From assembly GCA_002104985.1 (NCBI GenBank), contig MCGO01000077.1, positions 62,001 to 126,000 on the forward strand: a stretch of DNA of 64,000 nucleotides, in the 5' to 3' direction. This stretch comes from Rhizoclosmatium globosum (lineage: Eukaryota; Chytridiomycota; Chytridiomycetes; Chytridiales; Chytriomycetaceae). Positions 47,001 through 59,173 of this stretch are shown here, piece after piece (positions within the stretch are counted from its first letter, which is position 1; every line of letters begins with the position of its first letter). A program made the position numbers and the translations under genes. The notes under the pieces were generated by a model that made no database searches, was not told the origin of the DNA, and saw nothing but the letters and a program-made list of their open reading frames with translations.

Positions 47001-47719
47001 CCCCGAAAACGCAAGGGAAAGATGCAGTAGAAAAGTCATCATCGCGGCCAACTTCATCAAAGCCAGGTGCTCCCTCAGCTACCGCCAAGAAAGGGTCGAC
47101 AGGAAAGCTGGCTGACAAAAATGCATCCCCCAAAAGCTCAAAACCTGCTTTAGCCCCTGCACCAACTACCAGCAACGGTTCCGTAATATCCTCCAATTCA
47201 ACGTTTGATACCCACATCGGACTAGCAAGAGCTATAGCTAAAAAGTATAGCTTTATGGAGGAGGCGAACGCGAAGGACGCTGAACTCCCTTCACTCCTAG
47301 ACGCTCTCACAACACACTACAAAAATGCCATAAAAATCAAGTCAAATGGTCATGACGCGTACATAGAGCTGGGATCACTTCTTGAACGTAAAATCTCTAT
47401 CAGAACCGCAGCAGATTTATATGCGACTTTTCCGTTCCCAGAACTGAAAAATGACAATCCAAATCAAGACGATTTGTACTTGTTTTCAGAGCTGGGACGA
47501 TGTTACATGAAAGAAAAACGATACAAGGAGCCTCTGTTGAAAGAATGCTTGATTGCCGAAGGTCGAGTGAATGGGATGCCAGCACTCGCGAAATATGTCG
47601 AGGCGCTGGATGGAGCCGGAGAATCAAAGTTGTTGATGGCTGTTTACGCAGGTGTGAACAAGAAACCTGTTGACCACCCAGATCTCGTGCCTTTCTTTAA
47701 GAGTCGATATTGGATGTAA
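44026..47719 (+). CDS. Cadherin-like/RING/TRAF-zinc/TPR multidomain protein
   Basis: Exons 44026-44221, 44270-45996 and 46041-47719; about 1200 residues. Two beta-sandwich units of the cadherin-like PF12733 type at the N terminus (LKLLKVTSKKNEVF, then ATLKELKVSAGALTPDF). A C3HC4 RING lies near residue 209 (CSMCLSILVL, CSHNLCLPC, CPLCSQ), followed by TRAF-type zinc Cys/His pairs (CPFSIFGC, CQCEVCQKK-like). A TPR block sits near residue 590 (KYEHAVGINPNSSEANYHLG), then a long helical region, an Ala/Lys/Pro-rich linker and a helical C terminus (LYLFSELGRCYMKEKRY). The RING suggests E3 ubiquitin ligase activity. I know no named protein with this order. Exon 3 lacks one base near 46573 (an AAA run); without it translation stops at 46634. 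Confidence 0.7.
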
Positions 47720-47723
47720 AATC

Positions 47724-47729
47724 AATAAA
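47724..47729 (+). terminator. AATAAA poly(A) signal candidate
   Basis: AATAAA five bases after the stop of the RING/TPR gene. The TFIIE alpha gene ends on the other strand at 47765, so the two genes converge with a 45-bp gap. Confidence 0.4.
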
Positions 47730-47764
47730 TGTGGATGCAGTCACGATAGAACGTTTAATAGTAA

Positions 47765-49061
47765 TCAAAGATCAAAGAACTCTTCGTCTTCCAAATCATC
47801 ATCAACATCCGCGGCTGGAGGTGGCGGTGCTGCCAAACTAGAGGTGGGAATAGCTTTTGGTCGTTTGATGTCTCCACCATTTGAATCCTCCAACCCACGT
47901 TTCAAATCATTTCCGTTACCTATGACCCCACTCGAAATAGCAACGTTCCCACCATATGATGTGTAACTTGGGCCTCCCATACTGAACGAGTATCCAGTAG
48001 GTTGAGGTGGTACGTCAGAAATAGGTTTCGTATCTCCCGCCTTCAATAGCGACTTGTAGTAGTCTTCCACAAGTGCATTCTTATCATCAATTGGAAATCC
48101 TTCATCGTCGTACATTCCTGATGGAGTTGCATCCTCCACAAATTCCTCTTTTGCCGCATCGTCGAATCCATCCAACTCCAGAACGACTTGATTTGGAAGC
48201 ATCATATCTCCCACAGTGCTCCTTACATTCGTTGTCACCAAATCCTTCTCGCTCGGGGGCACGAATTCAGGAATGGCTTCTTGATCAGCCAGTTGAATAA
48301 GTTTGAGGATAGGTCCACGTTCCATATTAAATCGGGTTGAGAGATCGTTTTCAAAGTCAGTTCCTTTTTCTTGTTCCAGGATAATGTCTGGACAGTATTC
48401 ACAGACAAACATACCATCGGCGGTACGAGGAAGAGACATTGCTTGGAATGGATCGAATTTTGAGATGCATTTTGAACACTGATACGCGAGATTGTTGTTG
48501 TGCTGTAGTTTGAGTAGTTTGCGGAGTTAGAATCAATCGTTATGGTGAGGTTGTGGGCAAACACTCAAAGGGAGTGCATCAATACATCTTAGACTATCTT
48601 GCTGTATCGGAATGCGTTCGGATCACATTTCTAGCTTACCTCGTCAATCTCTTTACGAATAACTTCCTGAATCTTGTACATTTTGTAGCGCACCACATTA
48701 AGCAAGGACTTGTAATCAATGTAATAATACGTCTTTGTAGTCTTTTTTGTGTGCTTGTAGTGTCGTACTTCAATGACTGTTGACTTTGACTTGACGAGTT
48801 TATCGTATTCGAGTTTTTTGCACAGTTTACGAGTGTCACCAGGTGATAGACGAAGGGATTGGGCCATGTCTTCTTCTTTGATTGCGCTAGAATTGGACAG
48901 AGTGTAAGTTGGATGATGCCAATAACAACGAGGCAAACACACCCTTTCAGAGCCAACAAGTCCAGGATAATGATAAAGTGCTCCTTGTAATACGAACGCC
49001 CAACCCGCATCACAATCTCGGTTAAGATGTCGCGCACGGGCCTCTTTTCTTTCGAGTCCAT
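47765..49061 (-). CDS. TFA1: Transcription initiation factor TFIIE, alpha subunit
   Basis: Three exons: 48958-49061, 48640-48886 and 47765-48502; 362 residues, phases closed. The N-terminal winged helix contains EDMAQSLRLSPGDTRKLCKK and KTYYYIDYKSLLNVVRYKM. A zinc ribbon follows with CSKC and CEYC pairs. The C-terminal half is acidic and ends DLEDEEFFDL, like the acidic tail that contacts TFIIH. TFIIE alpha recruits TFIIH to the RNA polymerase II preinitiation complex and stimulates its kinase and helicase. Length is close to other fungi (yeast Tfa1 482) but shorter. It is divergent from the next gene with about 40 bp between the two start codons. Confidence 0.93.
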
Positions 49062-49101
49062 CGTTTGTGTTTGGAGACTCTTTTTCTTTCTTGAGAACGA
49101 T

Positions 49102-51097
49102 ATGCTCCAAGTCCATGTCCCAACTCCGCAGCTTCTCCGGAGTCTCCGCGGTTGTGTAATACCAAACAACGTGTGCATCGTCGTCTACGGCGCAAACGAG
49201 GCAGTGGAATCGGCGCGACTGCGAACGGAAAGCATCAAGTTCTCGCCCGAGTTGAAGCAAAGCGGCGACGTTGTCGTTGGAGATGCGCCGTTGTTGGCCG
49301 AAAACGTTGCGGCGGTTGTGTTGAAGGCGGCGCTGAAAAGTGGCGAGGCAACGGCGGTGCAGGTTGCGTGGCGACAGGCGATTCAGTTGGTTGCACGGTT
49401 CGTGTTTGACAACATGGAAGTATTCTGATTAAGATGGTGTTTTAGACTGGATCAGACGGCTATGATTCTCTCAGAGGTCTTCGTCAAGGCCTTGAATACC
49501 TCCAATCACATTGCAACACATACTGCAAATATGTTCATATCCTCTGGAATATTCTCTCCTTCAGATACATCTTATGCTTGCACGATTTCTTCCCTTCTTG
49601 AGGCGTTAGCTTCAGGAACGGAACCACTCGTCTCCCTCAATCCTCCTGCTTTCTCTTCCCTTGTTTCTTCATTACCTCCGCAGCTTATTTATAACCCTCC
49701 TATCAATCTGTCTTCTATGCGTCAGCAATATTGGCCTCTCCTTGTCTCACATATGAAATCCTTCTCTCCAAACGATCCTATTCGCGTCAACTTCACAGCA
49801 CCAATGTCAAAATACTCCTCCGATTTTACAATGGATGCTCTATCAACAGAAATATCTATAACTGGGCTCACATTCAAAACGACTCCCCTGTCCACAAGTT
49901 TCACTCCTCTTATTGATTCCAGAAACGACGCATCTCGTCTTGCGATGTCATTTCTTCAACGATACAACACCAGTGCAGCTGCAACATCAACCCATTCCTC
50001 GACATTGGCATCGGCATCAGCCCCTATTATTCGTCTCGGTTTCACATCTGACTTGCCATCAGTTCACACAGAACCAATACCCGGAACATACACGTCTGCA
50101 CTTGCAAACTTTTGTAGAGCAACCGGGAAAGAGGAACCAGAGTACACATTTAAGGAGTTAGATGCTGGTCTTGGTTACTCTGCTTGTGTCAAGGTGGCAA
50201 AAACGGAGTTTTGGGGTGATTCCAATGTCGTTATTGGAAAAAAGAACATAGCCAAGGAGCATGCTGCTAAGGTGAATGATTGATCTGCAGAAGTTTTGGA
50301 CTTCGTGTATTCTAACGAATATAAAACTAATTTATGAAACGCAACAGCAAGCTTGCGAAGCGCTCTCGATCCCTCTTCCTATTTCTGCCAATCCAGTCAT
50401 GCAACCAGCGAGGCCTCAGATCCCACAGAAAATCGCAACCTCAACAAATGATATGTCTCTCCTCAATAATTTCTGCCAAAGAAACAAAGTTTCTCTTTCC
50501 GTCACCTACACAGAACTGAATCCGAGTCGTTTCACTTGTCGAGTTGCTATTGAGAAATTCGGTACTTGGGACAGTCGAAAAGCATATCGACACAAGTGGG
50601 AAGCAAAAAGTTGTGCCGCAGAGGTAGCCTGCGTTGGTGTTGGATTGAAGAAGGAAAGTGATGTGACACGTCCGATTGTTCAACAAGTTGTATCAGTATC
50701 CAAGACGTCCGTGCCAAAAGTTCACGGCTTGCCTCCAAGACCGATTCCATTGCCACCAAAGCCTACATCTACGATGGCATCCTCATCGACAGCAATTCCA
50801 TCAACTCAGTCAGCTGCACCACTCAAGCGGAAACGGGAGACGGAGCCATCAGTCACATTTCTTCCACCGCCAGCAATTCAACAACTACCGATCAATCTAC
50901 AACAACCGTCACTCACTGCATCAACGACATTCCCGTACCATATGATACACTTTGGCAGTCCTGGAATGTCACAAATACCATATATGGCTTACCCACAAGC
51001 ATTTGGAAGTTCAATGAATCCCATACAACAGCAGTACTTCCAATCTTATGTACAGTGGCCACAAAACAATCAACCAGAAACAAAAAACGATGAATAA
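49102..51097 (+). CDS. Protein with two divergent dsRNA-binding-motif-like regions
   Basis: Three exons: 49102-49397, 49446-50271 and 50348-51097; 623 residues, phases closed. ATG 49102 is the first usable start after the divergent TFIIE alpha start at 49061. The N-terminal 280 residues are helical and unrecognised. Two regions look like double-stranded-RNA-binding motifs: YTSALANFCRATGKEEPEYT with a KNIAKEHAAK end, and LLNNFCQRNKVSLSVTYTEL with EAKSCAAEVACVGV. Both have the alpha-beta-beta-beta-alpha pattern with Lys/Ala-rich last helix. The C-terminal 150 residues are Pro/Gln/Met-rich and disordered. RNA binding is inference from weak motif similarity. Confidence 0.65.
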
Positions 51098-51101
51098 TAA
51101 A
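51096..51101 (+). terminator. AATAAA poly(A) signal candidate
   Basis: AATAAA overlapping the last bases of the dsRBM-like gene's stop codon; next gene starts at 51351. Confidence 0.3.
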
Positions 51102-51350
51102 AGTCTTAAATCCTGTAACTTTTGCCAGTCGAGAATGTGAAAGCCACTGGGTATGATTAGTTGAAGACAAAACGCGTCTTGAGCGACACCAGCGGAGTTT
51201 GTTGGGTCCAATCTGCAATAGCTTTTGTTGGGATGGAAAATCGTCCGAGTCGGGCCGACAGAAACAACTTTGTCAAAACAAACCTGAACCACCTGTCAAA
51301 TTCAACCTCACAATATTTCAGATTCAATTCAACATAATTCAAAAAACAAA

Positions 51351-52777
51351 ATGCGTAAATCTGATGCTGGACGACTCGGCTTTACCTTTGGTTTCATTCT
51401 GCTTTCTCTGAAGATGCTATTCCTAGCAGTGACACACTTAGAAAATTCAGTTCAGAGGGAGCTTCACGCGAATCGCTACCGTGAAGCCTGGAACGGACGC
51501 GAACCCCCAAACGGATTTAATGGATGGGTTGACTTTGCTCTCCGCCACAACTGTGAAACAGATACAAGTGCTTATAAGCAGATATACAAAGATTTGGACC
51601 CGTGGTTTAAAGCGGGTGGAATCGACTCCAAACTTCTGGATGAATTGGACCGACTTTGGGCTGGACCGGTTTGTCGCACATATTTCCTTCAAGCTTTGAA
51701 CTAACTAAATTTATCGTTTAGTCTATTTGGTTCAAATATGGATGGTTTCGTGGTCAATTCACAACTATCCTCAACCCAATAGCTCATTTGTTTCCCTCCT
51801 ATGAGAGTTGGCGATTCATCATTAATAAGTGTGACGAGCCTCAACTCATTTTGACAGATGACAAAGACTCAAACGTTACATTTTATCGCGACATTGACCA
51901 TGCCAAGAATCCTCCTGTTTCCGAAAGCGGTTTGACACAATCCAAAACAACAGCAGTGTCATCTCAGGAAACAGAACCTTGAGGCAACATCACGGATACT
52001 TGATGCATCCAGACACGCATCCAAGCCGAAACCTGATGGCTCCTTTGTTTTCTCAAGTGAAAACAGACTGCTTTGAAGACATCCTCTTACCTATGAATAA
52101 CCATATTCGCATTGCAACCAATCCACCAAATGACATAATTTCGTGGAACGAGAAAAAACCTGTCTTATTTTGGCGTGGTTCATCAACAGGAGGTTCTTAT
52201 CGCACTGGAACTCCGTGGAGAAAGTATCACCGAACGCAATTGATGGATTGGGTGTTGAAGTATAAAAATCAACATCGAAAAGGAAGCTCGCTTGTGGATA
52301 TTGGCTTAAATTCCTACACGCAGCATGACGCCGAAACAAGCACTGCATTGAACCAAACCTATGGAATGAAACCAACAGTTTCATTTAACGAAATACTTAA
52401 GTATAAATACTTGCTTGTGGTTGATGGAAACAGTGAGTTGTCAGTTATTTTTCAAGTTGGAATGATGTTGACTGACTGGATTTGTAGCTTGGCCAGCCCG
52501 ATTACAGCAATACCTGCAAACAAATTCAGTGGTCTTATATGCTGGAATCTTTACCGACTTTTTCAACTGGCAGCTCATTCCCTGGGTTCATTACATTCCA
52601 GTCAGTTTGGATTTCTCGAATTTGGAGGAACGTCTGCAGTGGTTACTAGAAAATGATAAGAAAGCTGAACAAATTAGCAAGAATGCGAGGAAGTTGATGG
52701 AAAACGTGAATAGACCCGAAACCCTCCAGTGTTATACTTCCCTTCTATTACTGGAATACAAGAATTTGCTCAAGTAA
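51351..52777 (+). CDS. CAP10-family (GT90) type II glycosyltransferase
   Basis: Three exons: 51351-51668, 51722-52432 and 52488-52777; about 439 residues. N-terminal membrane anchor (FTFGFILLSLKMLFLAV) after a short basic head. The luminal GT90 domain has RQHHGYLMHPDTHPSRN, VLFWRGSSTGGSYR, a YKYLLVVDGNTWPARL core crossing intron 2, and PWVHYIPVSLDFSNL. These are the hallmark blocks of CAP10/Rumi enzymes, which transfer xylose or glucose from UDP-sugars in the secretory pathway; in Cryptococcus CAP10 acts in capsule formation. The acceptor here is unknown. Exon 2 is one base short: the frame changes at QETEP/LRQHH near 51980 (a CC run), and the phase sum requires exactly one added base. Confidence 0.82.
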
Positions 52778-52795
52778 CAGCACGTTTGACTTCAT

Positions 52796-52801
52796 AATAA
52801 A
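52796..52801 (+). terminator. AATAAA poly(A) signal candidate
   Basis: AATAAA 19 bases after the GT90 stop codon. Confidence 0.35.
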
Positions 52802-52931
52802 GTCCTTAATTTGAGACCTGAACGCGATTATTCTTCAAACTCACAGCATACAATTTGTTGTAGTTGGGAAATAGAAATCATCTCGCGAACAAACTCAAGC
52901 TGAATAATCGCAAAAAAAGTATTTGATTTTC

Positions 52932-53696
52932 ATGACGGACAACAGCAACATCAAAGCTGACTTCTGGGAAGCTGCGTGGACCAACAACAGGACGGGATGG
53001 GATCTAGGAGGACCTACTCCAGCCTTGCTTTCGCTTCTTCGGTCCCACCAATCAGATCTGTTTCCAAGCCAGCAGGAAGCTTTCACCGTGTTAATTCCTG
53101 GCGTCGGTCGCGGCTATGATGTCGTTGCCTTTGCTGCGAAACCTGGAGTCAAAGCGATTGGGTTGGATATTAGCGAAACCGTTAGTGACTTACAAACCTT
53201 TCTGCGTTGACATGCCCGCTCATTGAAATCTACAAAATTAGGGTGTAACTGAAGCCAAGAAAGAACTTGCGAGAGCAAACTTGTCCACTGATAAAGCTGA
53301 GGTCATCCTGGCTGACTTCTTTGAGTACACATCTGCACCGTTCGATGTTGTCTTTGACCACACGTGAGATTCTCGACCGAATTCGCGCTTCTCTCTAATC
53401 TGAATCGAATCAGGTTTCTCTGTGCGATCCATCCATCCCTCAGAAAGCAATGGGGAGCGAAAATGGCTGAGCTCACGAAAAAGGATGGGTATTTGATATG
53501 CTACATGTTTCCCCTGCGCGAACCCGATGAAAATGGACCTCCGTACGCTCTATCTATCGAATTGTACTTGGAGTTGCTGGGAGAATCGTTTGAACGCGTG
53601 CTACAGCGTGATTTGGAAGTGAGCGAGCTGCCAACGAGTGGCATGGACAGAGACAAGCTTGGAAAGCAAATGATATCGTTGTGGAAGCGACGATAA
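52932..53696 (+). CDS. TPMT-family SAM-dependent thiol/thiocyanate methyltransferase
   Basis: Three exons: 52932-53180, 53242-53363 and 53414-53696; 217 residues, typical for the family. N terminus FWEAAWTNNRTGWDLGGPTP is the family signature; SAM-binding motif I is VLIPGVGRGYDVVAF with acidic GLDIS following. Later blocks are FDHTFLCAIHPSLRKQW and GYLICYMFPL. Relatives methylate thiols, thiocyanate or halides (plant HOL/TMT) or thiopurines. The substrate cannot be read from sequence. AATAAA overlaps the stop codon region at 53695-53700. Confidence 0.85.
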
Positions 53697-53768
53697 TAAA
53701 GCGATTTTCATAATTATATACTTTCCGTTTTGTTCTCTTGAAGGAAAGAACAAACTAACTGCTTTAAA

Positions 53769-54961
53769 ATGGCCTTTGTCAAGAACATGCTCACGGACGC
53801 TCAGTTCGATGAGACTCTCGCTAATGCTGGCCCAACGAAACTCGTGAGTAAATTAATGTTGAGTTGGGCCTTTTGAAATCGCTGGCGATGAACTGGATGT
53901 CAGCACCACGACTTGAAACTCCGTTTGAAGTGTCCTAGAACTACATACTAACAGTTTATTGCCTACTAATTAGGTCGTCGTTGATTTCACTGCCTCGTGG
54001 TGTGGACCTGTGAGAAGCTGCGTTTGCTGTAACATCCTTCTGACTCTCGTTGACAGTGCAAAGCCATCAAGCCATTTTACGCTGAATTAGCTTCAAAGTA
54101 CAGACATGTCACATTCGTTACAGTGGACATCGATGTCCTCAAGGTGGGCGTCACAAATTGTTTCCTCTGCCGCGTTTTAACCTCCAAACAACAGGAAACC
54201 GCAGGAAAGAACCAGATTTCTTCTGTGCCTACGTTCCACTTTTACAAGGGCGGTGCATTGGTTGCAAATATGAAGGGAGCTGACCCTAGACAGCTTCAGG
54301 TGCGTGGCCTGTTGATGAGAGTCAAGTCTGATTTGATATTCTGCAGACCCTCGTCGACCAGCATCAGGGACCTCAAGACCCTTCCGCAAGTGGCTCAGTT
54401 GCTGGTCCTCATGTAAATTATCATCTCCTTTCATTACGTCACTGACAATGTCAACAGGGAACACTCACCGAATTCATTGACATGAAACAAATCGAATGCT
54501 TGAATCAGTCCGATGACCACACTGTCGGGAGCATTTTCGGGAAGGACACGAAACAGTACTTGGAAAGTGACGTTGACGAGCAGTTGATTTTGGTAGTTCC
54601 CTTCAACCAAGTCGTCAAGTTGCATTCGTTCAAAATCACTGGACCAAAGGACAAGGCTCCAAAGACCATCAAAACGTTCATCAACCGTCCAACAACTTTG
54701 TCTTTTGACGAAGCGGATTCCATTGAGCCTATTGAAGTGATTGATTTGACTCCATTGTATCAGCCAGATGGAGAGAACTTGACCGCGACTGTTCAGCTTC
54801 GTTTCGTGAAATACCAGAGCGTTCAGAGCGTGACGCTGTTTGTTGGACAGAATTTGGAGACGTGTGATACCTCTGTCATCAACAAGCTGGTGTTGTTTGG
54901 ATCGCCAATGGAGGTGACCAAGAACTTGAATGAGTTGGCTAAGGACAAGCACGAGCATTAA
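53769..54961 (+). CDS. Thioredoxin-like protein with PITH domain (TXNL1-like)
   Basis: Six exons: 53769-53843, 53974-54009, 54057-54143, 54195-54299, 54347-54412 and 54458-54961; all introns are phase 0; 290 residues, matching TXNL1 (289). Thioredoxin domain: VVVDFTASWCGP, with the second active-site Cys (CKAIKP) encoded by the next exon, then SSVPTFHFYKGG. The C-terminal PITH domain has DEQLILVVPFNQVVKLHSFK, TLSFDEADSIEP and VTLFVGQN. TXNL1 binds the 19S proteasome via PITH and acts as a redox-active proteasome partner. The active site CGPC is complete after splicing. Confidence 0.93.
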
Positions 54962-55062
54962 TTCTCATTATTTTAAGTTTGTTTTTTTCTTGAGATGAAT
55001 GAAGGCTGTATGATGTTTGTGTGTTGTGTGTGTGGTGCAGCATCCTCAAAAACTCTTCGAAG

Positions 55063-55884
<822 letters not shown>

Positions 55885-55921
55885 TAAAGCTATCGAATCA
55901 AAGAACAGCCATTTATTTAGT

Positions 55922-58900
55922 TTAGAATAAACCAAGGACACGACCAGTCTCAGTGTCGACATCGATATCGTAGAATCCAGGGCGAGTGGACAATCCTGGC
56001 ATGGTCTGCATTTCTCCCAGCAGTGGGTAAAGGAATCCTGCTCCAACAGATGCACGAATATCACGTACTGGAACAGTGAATCCAGTTGGGACACCCTTCA
56101 ATTTTGGGTTGTGTGAAAGAGACAAGTGGGTCTTTGCCATACAGATTGGAAGCTTTCCAAACCCTTGACGAGTGTACACTTCAATCTTGTTCTTGGCCAA
56201 CTCACTCAACTCGATTCCATCAGCACCGTACATTTCCTTGGCAATGATTTCAATCTTCTTTTCGATTGGAAGATCCAAGTCGTAGAGGAACTTGAATTCG
56301 TCGTCCTTGGTCTCGTTGGTGACTTTGACGACAGCGTTGGCGAGGTCAATGGCTCCCAAACCACCCTGAGCCCAGTGGTCACAAATCACGGCATCAGAAG
56401 CTCCGGCCTTCAAGGCCATCTGCTTCACCAATTCCAACTCTGCTTGAGAGTCGGAGCTGAAACGGTTAACAGCAACAAGAACTGGAACTCCAAACTTGCG
56501 CGCGTTCACAATGTGCTTCATCATGTTCTTGCAACCCTCTTGCAGGAGCTCCAAGTTCTCGGTTTGGTACACCTCAGAGAGTGGCTTTCCTGCAATAACC
56601 TCTGGACCACCACCGTGCATCTTGAGTGATCTCACAGTAGAAACCAGAACGACAGCGTCAGGCACCAAACCAGAGTATCGGCACTTGATGTCAAAGAACT
56701 TCTCCATTCCAATATCAGCTCCGAAACCAGCTTCAGTGACAACGTAACCAGCTGGCAAGGCATCGGCACCAGTGAGGGCTGGGTCAGTACCCGCGAGCTT
56801 CAAGGCAATACGGTCAGCAAGAATAGAGGAGTTTCCATGTGCAATGTTGGCGAATGGACCAGCGTGGACAAGGACTGGGGTACCCTCAATTGTTTGCATC
56901 AAGTTTGGTTTGATGGCATCCTTCATGAGAACGGCGAGAGCTCCACCACAACCAATGTCGTCAGCGGTGATCGGGTTTCCAGATTTGCTGGAAGCAACCA
57001 CCATCTTTCCGAGTCTGTTAAAGGTATAAGCAAAACGCACTTTCAGAAAAAAGCCAAGTCTCACCTCTCTCTCATGTCAGCCAAATCAGTAGTTAACGCG
57101 AGGACAGCCATACATTCACTAGCAACAGCAATATCAAATCCAGTCTCTCTGGTCTTTCCCTGCTCCTGGGGTCCCATACCAACATTCACCTTGCGCAAGA
57201 AACGGTCGTTGGTGTCAACAACACGCTGCCATGTAATAGTGTCAACATCGATATCCAATCTAGCGAAAGCAGAGCGCTCCTCTGGAGTCAACAACTCAGG
57301 GTCATTCCACTTTTCCTGGCTGATACCCAATCGCTCCAAACGTCCCTTCATAACAGCACTGAAGCTTCTGACTCCCTTCTTCTTTGGACAGAGACGATCG
57401 AACAAAGCGGTGTCAGTTTGAGTAGCTTCGTGGAAGATTCTCGCGTCAATCGCAGCCGCCAAAAGGTTGTTGGCGGCTGTAATCGCGTGGATATCTCCAG
57501 TCAAGTGGAGGTTGAACTCGTCCATTGGGATGACTTGGGAGTAACCACCTCCAGCAGCTCCACCCTTGATACCAAAGGTTGGTCCCTGAGATGGCTGACG
57601 AACACAGGCAAAGACAGTTTTGTGAAGGTGGGCACCGAGAGCTTGGCAAAGACCGATAGTAGTGGTGGATTTTCCTTCACCAAGTGGAGTTGGGGTGATT
57701 CCAGTCACGACAATGTACTTTCCATCCTTTCTGTGCTTCAAACGGTCCAAAACAGACAAGCTAATCTTGGCCTTGGTAGATCCATACTCCTCAAATTCGC
57801 TTGGGAAAAGACCCAATTCAGCGGCAATTCGCTTGATTGGCTTTGGACGTTGGGCCATGGCAATGTCGATATCGCTTGGAACTGGGTTCAAGAGTTTCAA
57901 CTTCAAGACTTCAGTTGGAACCTTGAATCCCTTCAAGAATCTTTTTGCACTGATGACAGTGTTCTCCAACAACATGGCCACGGTCATTGGACCAACACCT
58001 CCAGGAACTGGAGTAATAGCAGAGGCGACAGGCAAAGATCCCTGGTAATCAACATCTCCAACCCAACGAACTCCAGCTTTCTTGGTCGCATCAGGGACCG
58101 CGTTGGTTCCGACATCAATGACAACACATCCAGGCTTCAACCATGATCCCTTGACCAATTCAGGTCTTCCAACTGCGGCAACGAGCACATCAGCAGTCTT
58201 TACGATTTGCTCCAAGTTTTTGGTTTTTGAGTGACAAATAGTGACGGTAGCATCGGCGGCTGTGAGGAGGGATGCAACAGGGGATCCGACAATGTTGGAG
58301 CGACCAATAACAACAGCATTTTTTCCAGCAAGATCAACACCTTATTTCAGAGTGAGTTAGACTCAATGAGTAGGAATTCGGGTGAACCACAACGAACCAG
58401 AGACTTTCAACAACTCCATGACACCCTTTGGAGTGCAAGGAACAAACAAAGGCTCAGCATCTCGCTTCACAAGTTCTCCCATATTCATAGAATGGAATCT
58501 GTATTGAGTTTGGTTGAGCCAACGGCACAGCAAAAGCGAAAACGTCAACACACCCGTCCACATCTTTTCTGTGGTCGATGGATTCGGTAACCAGACGTTC
58601 ATCGAAACCAGGAGGCAATGGGAGTTGGACGAGGATTCCGTGAAGGGAAGGATCGGCGTTCAATGAGTCAATCAGGCCAAGCAACTAGACAAATGTGTCA
58701 GAGACAGTCCAATCAACACTTATTGCAACATCTCACTTCAGTCTGAGAGACATCGGCAGGAAGCTTCTTCAAGCTAAACTTGATTCCGGCCTAAGATAAG
58801 CACGACAAGAGTGAGTTAGACGGCCCCAAAAGAGGCCAAGCGACACGCACTTTCTGGGCCGCCTGCTGCTTCATGCGGACATAGACGGACGAGTCCTCGC

Positions 58901-59173
58901 GATCGCCGACCTGTTCCGACGCCATCAGCCACCAACTCAATCAAACAAACAATCAACGAAACAAAGGAACACACCTGGATTATAACGAGATGTGGCTGGA
59001 AGTGCCCGTTCGTCGCCGCGGACAAGTCGGCAATCTCCTGATGAAGACGAAGGCGGATGGATCTGTCACAACGAAGCCATCGCGTCAGCCAGCCTGCCTG
59101 CCACTCAATTAAATCATGCACAAACGCACTCGGCTACGGCCTTCCCGTCCAATACTTGTGCTGAGTGGGTCAT
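55922..59173 (-). CDS. ADE3: C1-tetrahydrofolate synthase, trifunctional
   Basis: Eight exons: 59130-59173, 58975-59062, 58851-58910, 58737-58790, 58554-58684, 58398-58498, 57065-58340 and 55922-57014; 948 residues (yeast Ade3 946), phases closed. Residues 1-300: methylene-THF dehydrogenase/cyclohydrolase with the catalytic Y-x-x-x-K ([10 protein letters not shown]), [24 protein letters not shown] and [16 protein letters not shown]. Residues 320-948: formate-THF ligase with P-loop [26 protein letters not shown] and [17 protein letters not shown]. It interconverts one-carbon folates for purine and thymidylate synthesis. ATG 59173 gives the cytosolic form. Upstream in frame another ATG (59335) would add a basic, Ser-rich leader. 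A consensus 5'-UTR intron (59280-59342) would remove it. Confidence 0.95.

Noticed and set aside
46780..47310. Minus-strand Ala/Gly/Phe-rich ORF
   Set aside because: Antisense of the Ala/Lys/Pro linker of the RING/TPR protein.
57418..58146. Plus-strand ORF of 242 codons over C1-THF synthase
   Set aside because: Mirror of a conserved, codon-biased exon; composition is repetitive and matches no family.
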